Shown here: positions 1 through 7,635 of the stretch, piece after piece
Layout of the letters: each line of letters begins with the position of its first letter
Numbering within the stretch: position 1 is the first letter of the stretch
Assembly (NCBI GenBank): GCA_947447835.1
Contig: CANFLP010000065.1
Location: forward strand, 1 to 10,465
Direction: 5' to 3'
DNA length: 10,465 bases
Origin: Bacteroidota bacterium
Lineage (GTDB): Bacteria > Bacteroidota > Bacteroidia > Chitinophagales > Chitinophagaceae
Notes under the pieces: generated by a model
What the model saw: only the letters and a program-made list of their open reading frames with translations
Databases searched by the model: none
Told to the model about the DNA's origin: nothing
Translations under genes and position numbers: made by a program

Positions 1-95
1 CAAGTACTTATAAACAGCTCTTTGAGGATTTCTCTGCAGATGAATTTAGTAATCTGGCGCAAGAAGTAATGTCAGGCATTAATAAAAAAGATTAA
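1..95 (+). CDS. mraZ: MraZ, C-terminal end (5' truncated by window edge)
   Basis: The reading frame starting at base 3 runs to a TAA at 93-95 and encodes about 30 residues, including LFEDFSADEFSNLAQEVMSG. This has the look of the C-terminal helix of Bacteroidota MraZ proteins, which often end in a segment like FxxLAExVMGG. MraZ is the conserved first gene of dcw clusters. It is a DNA-binding regulator with AbrB-like (SpoVT/AbrB) folds that binds repeats upstream of its own operon, and that upstream region lies outside this window. The gene sits 9 bp before rsmH, the classical mraZ-rsmH order, and this context carries much of the assignment because only the tail is visible. The frame is open to the left edge, so the gene is simply cut and not broken. 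Confidence 0.85.
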   Translation, partial: STYKQLFEDFSADEFSNLAQEVMSGINKKD

Positions 96-98
96 GGA
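94..98 (+). promoter_or_regulatory. Shine-Dalgarno-like AAGGA before rsmH
   Basis: AAGGA ends six bases before the rsmH ATG at 105 and overlaps the mraZ stop codon. It is the only clear purine-rich SD-like element at a gene start in this window. The starts of ftsI, murE, mraY, murD, ftsW, murG and murC have none, which fits the weak use of SD sequences in Bacteroidota. Whether the anti-SD of this organism uses it cannot be told from the sequence. Confidence 0.4.
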
Positions 99-104
99 AA
101 AGCG

Positions 105-1034
105 ATGACCAACCCTACATCCAACATTCCACAATCTGATTATCATGTACCTGTATTATTTCACGAAACAATGGAGCACCTTAATATACAACCCAACGGT
201 GTATATGTAGATGCAACATTTGGTGGAGGTGGACATAGCCGTGGCATTTTATCAAAGCTAGGACCTAAGGGTCGCTTAATAGCTTTCGATCAGGATGCTG
301 ACGCTAAGAATAACTTACCAAATGATGACAGAGTTTTATTTGTTCCAGAAAATTTCAGGTACCTGCAAAGGTTTTTGCGCTTGCATAAAATTGACCAAGT
401 AGACGGTGTACTTGCAGACTTAGGTGTTAGCAGTCATCAGTTTGACGAAGGTTCAAGAGGCTTCTCTACTAGGTTTGATGGCCCATTTGATATGAGAATG
501 GATCAACGCCAGGAAAAGACAGCCGCGCAGGTGATAGAAACTTTTAGTGAATTAGAATTACACAAAATGTTTGAACAGTATGGCGAAGTGACGAACTCGA
601 AAACTTTGGCTAAGCATATTGTTGATAATCGCAAACATGTAAAACTAAACACGGTACAAGATTTTAAAACACTAATTGCAGCTGTAGTAAAAGGAAATCC
701 TAATAAATATTGGGCGCAGGTTTTTCAAGCTATTCGAATTGTTGTAAATGAAGAGATGGAAGTATTGAAAGAATTTCTTGCACAATTACCAATGGTGATT
801 AAACCAGGTGGTCGTGCAGTTGTAATTACTTTCCATTCTATCGAAGACAGAATTGTAAAGAATGCTTTTAAAGTTGCACCCGAAGAAGAAAACAAAACAA
901 ACCCATTTCTCTCCAACCCTAGAGAAGTGATTTGGAAGATCATTACAAAAAAACCTGTAGTGGCTTCTGAAAAAGAGATGAAAGAAAACAATCGAAGCAG
1001 AAGCGCAAAATTGCGTGCTGCCGAAAGAGTATAA
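105..1034 (+). CDS. rsmH: 16S rRNA (cytosine(1402)-N(4))-methyltransferase RsmH (MraW)
   Basis: This cytoplasmic SAM-dependent enzyme N4-methylates C1402 of 16S rRNA in the decoding centre. At 309 aa it has the usual family length. Visible family motifs are HVPVLFHE (residues 14-21), the SAM-binding DATFGGGGHS (36-45), the acidic FDQD (61-64), DGVLADLGVSSHQFD (100-114) followed by RGFSTRFDGPFDMRMD (118-133), QVFQAIRIVVNEE (205-217), HSIEDRIVK (244-252), and the basic C-terminal signature NNRSRSAKLRAAER (295-308). The ATG at 105 is 9 bp after the mraZ stop, has an AAGGA upstream, and gives the normal short leader before the HVPVL motif. The stop is 5 bp before the ftsL-like gene. Nothing is truncated or odd. 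Its place between mraZ and ftsL is the classic dcw position, although its role is in the ribosome rather than the wall. Confidence 0.97.
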   Translation: MTNPTSNIPQSDYHVPVLFHETMEHLNIQPNGVYVDATFGGGGHSRGILSKLGPKGRLIAFDQDADAKNNLPNDDRVLFVPENFRYLQRFLRLHKIDQVDGVLADLGVSSHQFDEGSRGFSTRFDGPFDMRMDQRQEKTAAQVIETFSELELHKMFEQYGEVTNSKTLAKHIVDNRKHVKLNTVQDFKTLIAAVVKGNPNKYWAQVFQAIRIVVNEEMEVLKEFLAQLPMVIKPGGRAVVITFHSIEDRIVKNAFKVAPEEENKTNPFLSNPREVIWKIITKKPVVASEKEMKENNRSRSAKLRAAERV

Positions 1035-1039
1035 ACCGT

Positions 1040-1396
1040 ATGTCCGTACCCGAAAAACAAGCCCCTAAGAATGCACTTAAAAGCATTCTTAACTACCAGT
1101 GGATTGTCATGAACATTCCTTTCTTTTTGTTCTTGGCATTCATAGCTATACTCTATATAGCTAACGGGCATCTTGCCGACAAGACTATCCGACAAATAAA
1201 TACTACTCAAAAGGAGTTGAAGGAATTGCAATTCGAATACAAGACATTAAAGGCTGAATTAATGCGCCGTAGTCGTGCCATTGAAATTGAAAATGCCGTT
1301 GCTCCTTATGGATTGGTAGTTGCAAAAGAAATGCCTATTCGAATTCCAATTGAAAAGAAAATTATTTCAACTCAAAACCAAGCCCCAACTAAATAA
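1040..1396 (+). CDS. ftsL: FtsL-like divisome protein (short bitopic coiled-coil protein)
   Basis: A 118-aa protein with a short cytoplasmic N-terminus (about 20 residues), one hydrophobic membrane segment (about residues 21-42, containing IPFFLFLAFIAILYI), and then a periplasmic heptad-like stretch (about 45-80) rich in K, E, L and Q. The short tail contains APYGLVVAKEMPIRI, which resembles the post-coil segment of FtsL proteins. Sequence identity to E. coli FtsL is not expected to be high. The call rests on size, topology and its position between rsmH and ftsI. In characterised bacteria FtsL forms a coiled-coil complex with FtsB/DivIC and FtsQ/DivIB and activates FtsWI. The ATG at 1040 follows the rsmH stop by 5 bp. 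Its TAA shares one base with the ATG of the next gene (TAATG), which suggests coupled translation. The alternative is a generic FtsL/DivIC-family protein whose exact role differs. Confidence 0.85.
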   Translation: MSVPEKQAPKNALKSILNYQWIVMNIPFFLFLAFIAILYIANGHLADKTIRQINTTQKELKELQFEYKTLKAELMRRSRAIEIENAVAPYGLVVAKEMPIRIPIEKKIISTQNQAPTK

Positions 1397-3504
1397 TGGA
1401 CGTAAAACGCGACATATTATGGAGGGTTTATTTGAGCTATGTACTAGTTATATTAGTATGCTTCGCCATTTTGGGCAAGGCTTTTTATATTCAACAAATT
1501 CAAGGAAATTATTGGAGAGGATTAAGCGATAGTTTACATCAGCGCATTATTTCCATTCCTGCAGCTCGTGGAACTATCTATAGTGAAGATGGTCAAATGT
1601 TAAGCACTAATATGCCTCAGTTTGATATCTTAATTGATTTTAGAGTAGATCCTTTGCATGACAAAAAAGGAAAGTTATTCAGAGAGAACATTGACTCTTT
1701 AAGTATTGCATTGGCTGATTTATTTAAGGATCAATCTTCGGAAAAATACAAGGATGATTTAACGAAAGCATATGAGGCAAGTGAGCCAAATTATGAGTTC
1801 AAGAAAAAAATTGATTACCGTCAATATTTAGCAATCTCTAAATTTCCATTATTCCGTTTAGGAAGGTATAAGAGTGGCATGATTGCTATTGAAAAAAATA
1901 CACGCTTAAATCCATATGAAAACATTGGTTACCGTACCATTGGTTTAGCGAGAGATGAAAATAAAGTAGGATTAGAAAGTTCTTATGATACAGTTTTAGC
2001 TGGACAAAACGGAAGGCAGTTAGTACGTGCTATTGCAGGTGGTGTAACAGTTCCGGTGCAAGAAGGAGAATTTGAAGTTGCTCCAGAAACAGGTAAGGAC
2101 ATTGTAAGTAATATAGATGTTTTTATACAAGAGGTGACTGAGAATGCATTGAAAAAAATGATGATTGCTAATGCTGCTCAAACAGGTGTTGCCATGGTGA
2201 TGGAAGTAAAGACGGGGAAAATTAAAGCTATTGCAAACTTGGGAAGTATTGGTGAAGGAAGGTATACTGAGAATTTAAATTATTCAACACGTGTTACCGA
2301 GCCAGGTTCAACTTTTAAATTAGTAACCTTATTAACAGCATTAGAGCAAGGGGTAAAATTAGAAGACAATATCAACTTGGAAGGTGGTGCTTGGAGCTAT
2401 GGTGGTAGAGCTGTTAAAGATGCAGAACAACATGGCATGCATGAAACAACAGTATTACATGCTTTTGAAGAAAGCTCTAATGTAGGCATGGCTAAATTGG
2501 CGGTTGGGCATTTTGTACCTAATCCACAAGCATACTATAAACAACTTTCTAAATTAAGATTAGATTCTACAAGTGGTATTGATTTGCAAGGTGAAGGTAG
2601 GCCTCAAGTTACAAGACCTGGTGATAAGGTTTGGGCAGCGACTACACTTCCTTGGATGGGTTTTGGTTATGCTATAGCTATTGCACCTATTCAAACATTG
2701 ACATTGTATAATAGTATTGCTAACAATGGCGTGATGATGCGTCCTTATTTAGTGAATGCAATTAAGGAAGAAGGTAAAGTGATTAAATCAATCGGGCCAA
2801 AAGCATATTCTTGGACAGTTGCTTCTCCTAATACAATCAAATCATTACATACTGCACTAGAAGGTGTTTGTACAAATGGTACAGGTAAAAAATTATTTGC
2901 AAATAGTTTGTATAAGGTGGCTGGTAAAACTGGAACTGCTTTAGTTGCTAACGGAACAAAAGGGTATGCTGAATCTATTTTCCAGTCTTCCTTTGTAGGA
3001 TATTTTCCTGCAGACAATCCACAATACACGATTGCGGTAATTATTATTAATCACCCACATGCAGCAAATCACTTTGGAGCATCCGTGGCTGGTCCGGTTT
3101 GGAAAGAAATTGCAGACAGATTATACTCAACATATATCCAAAACAAAATGGAGGTGGCACCATCTTTCCATTTAAAAGATAGTCAGCTATTTAATTACGC
3201 AATATCTAAGATTTCTTTAAAAACGATAAGTAAACAATTGTCTATTCCATTTAAAGATTCAAGCGTAGGGAATGATTGGGTACAGGTGCAAGGAGTTGGA
3301 TCAAACATGAAAGCTGTTTCACAAATAATTGCGGATACTGCTATGCCAAATTTAACGGGCATGAAATTACAAGATGCATTATGGATATGCGAAAAGAAAG
3401 GTTTGTTGGTTAAATGTGTTGGTAAAGGGAAAGTGGTGAACCAAAGTATTGCTCAAGGTCAAGCTATCATTAAGGGACAACAAATACAAATCCAATTAAA
3501 CTAA
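1396..3504 (+). CDS. ftsI: Septal D,D-transpeptidase (class B PBP, FtsI/PBP3/SpoVD type) with C-terminal PASTA domain
   Basis: A 702-aa membrane-anchored penicillin-binding protein that crosslinks new septal peptidoglycan in the periplasm. A single N-terminal anchor (about 9-31) is followed by the class B dimerisation/pedestal domain, with RGTIYSEDGQMLSTN (58-72) and GLESSYDTVLAGQNG (192-206). The transpeptidase domain carries all three active-site motifs: STFK (305-308, nucleophile Ser305), SSN (360-362) and KTG (511-513), plus the conserved WMGFGYAIAIAPIQ (420-433). A linker (about 585-645) leads to one PASTA domain starting MPNLTGMKLQDAL (650-662) and reaching the C-terminus. E. coli FtsI is shorter (588 aa) and lacks PASTA. 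A PASTA tail is familiar in Bacteroidota and Gram-positive division PBPs. The ATG overlaps the preceding stop by one base, and the stop overlaps the murE ATG by one base. The divisome role, rather than elongation, follows from the FtsL, FtsW and dcw context. Confidence 0.96.
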   Translation: MDVKRDILWRVYLSYVLVILVCFAILGKAFYIQQIQGNYWRGLSDSLHQRIISIPAARGTIYSEDGQMLSTNMPQFDILIDFRVDPLHDKKGKLFRENIDSLSIALADLFKDQSSEKYKDDLTKAYEASEPNYEFKKKIDYRQYLAISKFPLFRLGRYKSGMIAIEKNTRLNPYENIGYRTIGLARDENKVGLESSYDTVLAGQNGRQLVRAIAGGVTVPVQEGEFEVAPETGKDIVSNIDVFIQEVTENALKKMMIANAAQTGVAMVMEVKTGKIKAIANLGSIGEGRYTENLNYSTRVTEPGSTFKLVTLLTALEQGVKLEDNINLEGGAWSYGGRAVKDAEQHGMHETTVLHAFEESSNVGMAKLAVGHFVPNPQAYYKQLSKLRLDSTSGIDLQGEGRPQVTRPGDKVWAATTLPWMGFGYAIAIAPIQTLTLYNSIANNGVMMRPYLVNAIKEEGKVIKSIGPKAYSWTVASPNTIKSLHTALEGVCTNGTGKKLFANSLYKVAGKTGTALVANGTKGYAESIFQSSFVGYFPADNPQYTIAVIIINHPHAANHFGASVAGPVWKEIADRLYSTYIQNKMEVAPSFHLKDSQLFNYAISKISLKTISKQLSIPFKDSSVGNDWVQVQGVGSNMKAVSQIIADTAMPNLTGMKLQDALWICEKKGLLVKCVGKGKVVNQSIAQGQAIIKGQQIQIQLN

Positions 3505-4967
3505 TGAAAGACTTACAATCTATATTATTTGGAGTGTCGCTAAGAGAAGTAATTGGCTCAACTCAATTACAGGTAAACGATATTCAAATTGATTCAAGAA
3601 AAATTAGTTCAGGTTGTGTATTTGTTGCTATTAAAGGAGCGCAGGTTGACGGCCATGCATTTATAGAAACAGCTATTGAAAAAGGTGCCACCGTAATTGT
3701 TTGCGAACAATTGCCAACAACTATTAATAGCGCTATTACTTATTTAGTAGTAGAAAATGCGCAGGAAGCGGTGGCAATTATGGCACATCAGTTTTATAAT
3801 GAGCCTTCTACAAAAGTAAAGTTGGTAGGAGTTACAGGAACCAATGGTAAAACTACAGTAGCTACTTTATTATTCAAGTTGTTTTCTGAATTTGGATATC
3901 ATTGTGGTTTGGTGAGCACTGTGCAAAATCAGATTGGGGAAACCATTATTCCTTCTACACATACTACGCCAGATGCAATTCAATTAAACGCATTATTAAA
4001 TAAAATGGTGGAAGCTGGATGCACGCATGTATTTATGGAGTGTAGTAGTCATGCTATTCATCAGCATCGTATTACAGGCTTGCAATTTGTAGGAGGTGCA
4101 TTTACCAATATCACACATGATCATTTGGATTACCACCAAACATTTGAAGCTTATCTAGAAGTTAAAAAAGCATTTTTCGATCATCTGCCTTCTAGCGCGT
4201 TTGCATTATCAAACTTGGATGATAAGAATGGCGCAAATATGTTATTGGACACAAAGGCTAAGAAATTAACCTACGCTTTACATGCACCAGCTAATTATAA
4301 AGGAAAGATTTTAGAGAACCAATTGACTGGTTTAGTGATGTTGGTGAATGACAAGGAAGTACACTGCCGATTAATTGGCACATTTAATGCGTACAACTTT
4401 TTAGCCGTGTATGGTATTGCCATTCAATTAGGCGAGCCTTCAGAAAAAGTATTGATTGCATTAAGTGCGTTGACAGGAGCCGAAGGCCGATTTGATTATA
4501 TCATTAGTGCAAGTAATATCATTGGCATCGTAGACTATGCACATACACCAGATGCATTAGAGAATGTATTAACTACTATAGCCAAATTAAGAAAGGGCGA
4601 CGAGGATGTTATCACTGTGGTGGGATGTGGTGGCGATAGAGATAAAACAAAGCGTCCAATCATGGCACAAGTTGCTTGTGATTTAAGTACAAGAGTGTTA
4701 TTAACGAGCGATAATCCACGTTCCGAGGATCCAAACGACATATTGAATGATATGGAGAATGGACTAACTAGTGCAGCAAAAAGAAAATATATCAAGATTG
4801 TAGATAGGAGAGAAGCTATTAAAACAGCTATCAGTTTTGCTAAAGCTGGAGATATTATTTTGGTGGCAGGAAAGGGACATGAAAAATACCAGGAGATTAA
4901 AGGTGTGAAAACACATTTTGATGATAAGGAAGAATTACTAAACCTATTTAAAGAATTAGATAAATAA
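3504..4967 (+). CDS. murE: UDP-N-acetylmuramoyl-L-alanyl-D-glutamate--2,6-diaminopimelate ligase MurE
   Basis: This cytoplasmic ATP-dependent ligase adds the third stem-peptide residue to UDP-MurNAc-L-Ala-D-Glu. At 487 aa it has normal length. The N-terminal UDP-substrate domain contains the typical IQIDSRKISSGCVFVAIKG (27-45). The Mur ligase central domain has the ATP P-loop GVTGTNGKTT (109-118, Lys116), STHTTPD (151-157), the ECSSHAIHQHR segment (179-189) and NITHDHLDYH (202-211). Lys221 in VKKAFF is the likely carbamylated lysine. The C-terminal domain has the amino-acid selecting motif DNPR (403-406), which in characterised MurE enzymes marks meso-diaminopimelate rather than lysine specificity, and later GKGHEKYQ (456-463). 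The ATG shares one base with the ftsI stop, and mraY follows after 5 bp. No murF sits downstream, unlike in E. coli. Confidence 0.97.
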   Translation: MKDLQSILFGVSLREVIGSTQLQVNDIQIDSRKISSGCVFVAIKGAQVDGHAFIETAIEKGATVIVCEQLPTTINSAITYLVVENAQEAVAIMAHQFYNEPSTKVKLVGVTGTNGKTTVATLLFKLFSEFGYHCGLVSTVQNQIGETIIPSTHTTPDAIQLNALLNKMVEAGCTHVFMECSSHAIHQHRITGLQFVGGAFTNITHDHLDYHQTFEAYLEVKKAFFDHLPSSAFALSNLDDKNGANMLLDTKAKKLTYALHAPANYKGKILENQLTGLVMLVNDKEVHCRLIGTFNAYNFLAVYGIAIQLGEPSEKVLIALSALTGAEGRFDYIISASNIIGIVDYAHTPDALENVLTTIAKLRKGDEDVITVVGCGGDRDKTKRPIMAQVACDLSTRVLLTSDNPRSEDPNDILNDMENGLTSAAKRKYIKIVDRREAIKTAISFAKAGDIILVAGKGHEKYQEIKGVKTHFDDKEELLNLFKELDK

Positions 4968-4972
4968 TCCCC

Positions 4973-6289
4973 ATGCTGTACCAATTATTTTCATTTTTAG
5001 ATAAACATTTTAGCATTCCTGGATTAGGCGTGTTTCAATTTTTAACTTCTCGTATTGCGATGGCCATTTTGTTGTCATTATTCATTGCCACTGTTTTTGG
5101 TAAAAAAATGATTCTGTTTTTACAGAAAAAGCAAATTGGTGAAACAGTAAGAGAGTTGGGATTGGCGGGGGAGCAACAAAAAAAGGGTACTCCAACAATG
5201 GGTGGCATTATAATATTATTAAGTGTTTTAATCCCAACATTATTATTTGCCAATTTAGATAAGGTCTATATCCGTTTAATGATATTGTGTACGGTGTGGT
5301 TGGGAGTGATTGGATTTTTAGACGACTACTTTAAGATTCGTGCACGTAAGGAAGCGCAAAACAAAGGAGAAAACTATAAAAAACAAAATAGCGATGGATT
5401 GGCTGGTATTTCTAAAATTATTGGCCAGGTTGGATTGGGAATTATCATAGGAGTGACTTTGTATTTTAGCAATGCGGTTACTGTAGAAAGAGAAATTGTA
5501 GCTGATACAGCTGTGACTGCTAATTTACAAAAAGGGGAGCATGTTGCTAAGGGAGCTGATATTGTTGTAAGAAATGTAAATGGGGTAGAGCGCAGATTTG
5601 TAAAAGTAAAGACACCCATTACAACTATTCCATTTGTGAAAAATCATGAGTTTAACTATTCTAAATTAGTTAGTTGGATTGGTCCTGGTGCTGAAAAATA
5701 TACATGGATTGTTTATATACTAGTAGTAACATTTATCATCACAGCGGTATCCAATGGTGCTAATATTACAGACGGATTAGATGGTTTAGCTGCAGGTGTA
5801 AGTGCGATTATAGGAGCTGCGCTGGGCATATTTGTGTACGTAAGTGGTAACTATGTATTTGCCGATTATTTAAATGTAATGTACATACCCAACCTAGGAG
5901 AACTATCCATTTTTGTGGGGGCCTTTGTAGGAGGTTGTATTGGATTTTTATGGTACAACGCTTATCCAGCACAGGTTTTCATGGGCGATACGGGAAGCTT
6001 GGCACTAGGTGGCATCATTGCCTCTTTAGCCATTATTGTAAGAAAAGAATTATTAATCCCAATTTTCTGTGGCGTGTTTTTAATAGAAAACTTAAGTGTG
6101 ATTTTGCAAGTATCTTATTTTAAGTACACTAGAAAAAAATATGGAGAAGGTCGTCGTATTTTCTTAATGAGTCCATTGCACCATCATTATCAGAAGAAAG
6201 GATTTCATGAAAGTAAAATTGCGGTTCGTTTTTGGATCATTACTATTTTATTAGTTGTTGCTTCTATTTTAACCCTTAAAACGCGATAA
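4973..6289 (+). CDS. mraY: Phospho-N-acetylmuramoyl-pentapeptide-transferase MraY (with enlarged periplasmic loop)
   Basis: This integral membrane enzyme transfers phospho-MurNAc-pentapeptide from UDP to undecaprenyl phosphate, making lipid I. Family motifs are KKGTPTMGG (70-78), the Asp pair in FLDDYFKIR (115-123), NITDGLDGLAAG (264-275), FMGDTGSLALGG (336-347) and PLHHHYQKKG (401-410). Asp117/Asp118, Asp267, Asp339 and His403-405 match the residues known to matter for catalysis and Mg2+. Hydrophobic segments fit the ten-helix family fold. At 438 aa it exceeds the roughly 360 aa of E. coli MraY. Most of the surplus is a polar, probably beta-rich stretch at about 169-215, between a helix ending near 168 and the TPITTIPFVK segment (214-223). 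By the known topology this lies in the periplasmic TM4-TM5 loop. Longer MraYs are usual in Bacteroidota. The ATG at 4973 is the first usable start, 5 bp after murE. Confidence 0.97.
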   Translation: MLYQLFSFLDKHFSIPGLGVFQFLTSRIAMAILLSLFIATVFGKKMILFLQKKQIGETVRELGLAGEQQKKGTPTMGGIIILLSVLIPTLLFANLDKVYIRLMILCTVWLGVIGFLDDYFKIRARKEAQNKGENYKKQNSDGLAGISKIIGQVGLGIIIGVTLYFSNAVTVEREIVADTAVTANLQKGEHVAKGADIVVRNVNGVERRFVKVKTPITTIPFVKNHEFNYSKLVSWIGPGAEKYTWIVYILVVTFIITAVSNGANITDGLDGLAAGVSAIIGAALGIFVYVSGNYVFADYLNVMYIPNLGELSIFVGAFVGGCIGFLWYNAYPAQVFMGDTGSLALGGIIASLAIIVRKELLIPIFCGVFLIENLSVILQVSYFKYTRKKYGEGRRIFLMSPLHHHYQKKGFHESKIAVRFWIITILLVVASILTLKTR

Positions 6290-6292
6290 ACC

Positions 6293-7633
6293 TTGGCAAA
6301 GAAATTAGTCATATTAGGTGCGGGAGAAAGTGGTATAGGAACTGCTTTATTAGCAAAGCAAAAGGGCTACGATGTTTTTGTGTCCGATGCAAGTGCTATT
6401 AAAGCGAATTATCAAAAAGAATTGGAAGACCATCAAATTGAATTTGAGTCGGGTTCGCATAGTGTAGAAAGAATATTGTCAGCAGACGAGGTAATGAAGA
6501 GTCCAGGTATTCCTGACAAAAATGAATTGGTAAAAGCTATTCGTGCAAAAGGGATTCCGGTGATTAGTGAAATTGAATTCGGGTACAGATATAAAGGAAA
6601 CGCTAAAATAGCAGCTATTACAGGAAGTAATGGAAAGACCACAACTACTTCATTGCTGTTCCATATTTGTCAAGTAGCAGAGCAGGATGCGGCGATGGTA
6701 GGTAATATAGGTTTTTCATTTGCAAGACAAATAGCACAGGATCCAAAGTCATTATATATTATTGAAGTAAGCTCCTTTCAATTAGACGACATTAAATACT
6801 TCAATCCGGACATAGCTATTTTAATGAACATTACAGAGGATCATTTGGATAGATACAATTACGAATTTGAACGCTATATCAAAAGCAAGTTCAGAATTAT
6901 TGAGAATCAAACTGAAAACGACTATTTCATTTACTGTATTGATGATGAAATCATCGTAAAACATTTAGAACTACTAACTACTAATACTAACCCACTACCA
7001 TTTTCTATGAAACAAGAAGTAAAAAAAGGAGGCTACATCAAGAACGATCAAATGATGTTAAAAATCCAAGAAGAAAGAGTAACCATGAGCATTTATGATT
7101 TTGCTTTAAAAGGTAAACATAATGCTTATAATACTATGGCTGCAAGCATTGCTGCAACCACATTAGGCATTAGAAAAGAAAAAATTCGTGAAGCAGTTAG
7201 CAATTTCCATAGCCTAGAACACAGAATGGAATTTGTAGCTACTGTGCGCGGAGTTGACTTTATCAATGATAGTAAAGCAACCAATGTTAATAGTACATGG
7301 TATGCATTAGAGAGCATGCAAAAGCAAACCGTTTTAGTATTAGGCGGTGTTGATAAAGGAAATGATTACACCTTAATTGCTGAACTAGTAAAAGAAAAAG
7401 TAAAGGCAATTGTATGTATGGGTACAGACAATAAAAAAATTATAGCGTTCTTTAAAGATATCGTTCCTGTTATTGTAGAAGCGGATAGTGCTAAAAAAGC
7501 AGTAACAGAATCTTTTAAATTAGCTGAAAAAGGGGACGTAGTATTATTGAGCCCTGCATGTGCAAGTTTTGATTTGTTTAAAAATTACGAAGACAGAGGT
7601 CGTCAATTTAAAGAGTCTGTAAAAGAATTATAA
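6293..7633 (+). CDS. murD: UDP-N-acetylmuramoylalanine--D-glutamate ligase MurD (TTG start)
   Basis: This cytoplasmic ATP-dependent ligase adds D-Glu to UDP-MurNAc-L-Ala. At 446 aa it is close to E. coli MurD (438). The N-terminal Rossmann-like domain starts AKKLVILGAGESGIGTALLA (2-21). The central domain has the P-loop TGSNGKTTTT (110-119, Lys115), EVSSFQLDDI (158-167), NITEDHLDRY (179-188) and Lys199 in KSKFRI, the likely carbamylated lysine. The C-terminal domain has INDSKATN (324-331), LGGVDKG (350-356) and LLSPACASFDLFKNYEDRG (418-436). The start is a TTG at 6293, 3 bp after mraY. There is no in-frame ATG before the GAGESG motif, and starting later would remove the first strand of the UMP-binding fold, so TTG is well supported. 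No SD sequence is visible. The stop lies 2 bp before ftsW. Confidence 0.96.
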   Translation: MAKKLVILGAGESGIGTALLAKQKGYDVFVSDASAIKANYQKELEDHQIEFESGSHSVERILSADEVMKSPGIPDKNELVKAIRAKGIPVISEIEFGYRYKGNAKIAAITGSNGKTTTTSLLFHICQVAEQDAAMVGNIGFSFARQIAQDPKSLYIIEVSSFQLDDIKYFNPDIAILMNITEDHLDRYNYEFERYIKSKFRIIENQTENDYFIYCIDDEIIVKHLELLTTNTNPLPFSMKQEVKKGGYIKNDQMMLKIQEERVTMSIYDFALKGKHNAYNTMAASIAATTLGIRKEKIREAVSNFHSLEHRMEFVATVRGVDFINDSKATNVNSTWYALESMQKQTVLVLGGVDKGNDYTLIAELVKEKVKAIVCMGTDNKKIIAFFKDIVPVIVEADSAKKAVTESFKLAEKGDVVLLSPACASFDLFKNYEDRGRQFKESVKEL

Positions 7634-7635
7634 TC

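Noticed and set aside
1..104. Search for MraZ-binding repeats or a promoter ahead of rsmH
   Set aside because: Only the mraZ coding end is visible; MraZ sites lie upstream of mraZ, outside the window, and the 9-bp gap holds no promoter-like elements.
725..1231. 168-codon open frame on the minus strand across the rsmH end and the ftsL start
   Set aside because: It lies antisense to two well-supported genes, crosses their boundary and has no recognisable motif; it is a by-product of the coding strand.
1320..1532. 70-codon + frame ORF overlapping the ftsL end and the ftsI start
   Set aside because: It is out of frame with both genes, which are supported by topology and motifs, and its own product has no family features.
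4535..4984. 149-codon minus-strand open frame over the murE 3' end
   Set aside because: It is fully antisense to the conserved MurE C-terminal domain, has no recognisable motif and has no spacing that fits an operon.
5470..5620. Possibility that the MraY insert is a frameshift or inserted foreign DNA
   Set aside because: The frame stays open with all flanking MraY motifs intact, base composition matches the neighbours, and extended MraYs are usual in this phylum.
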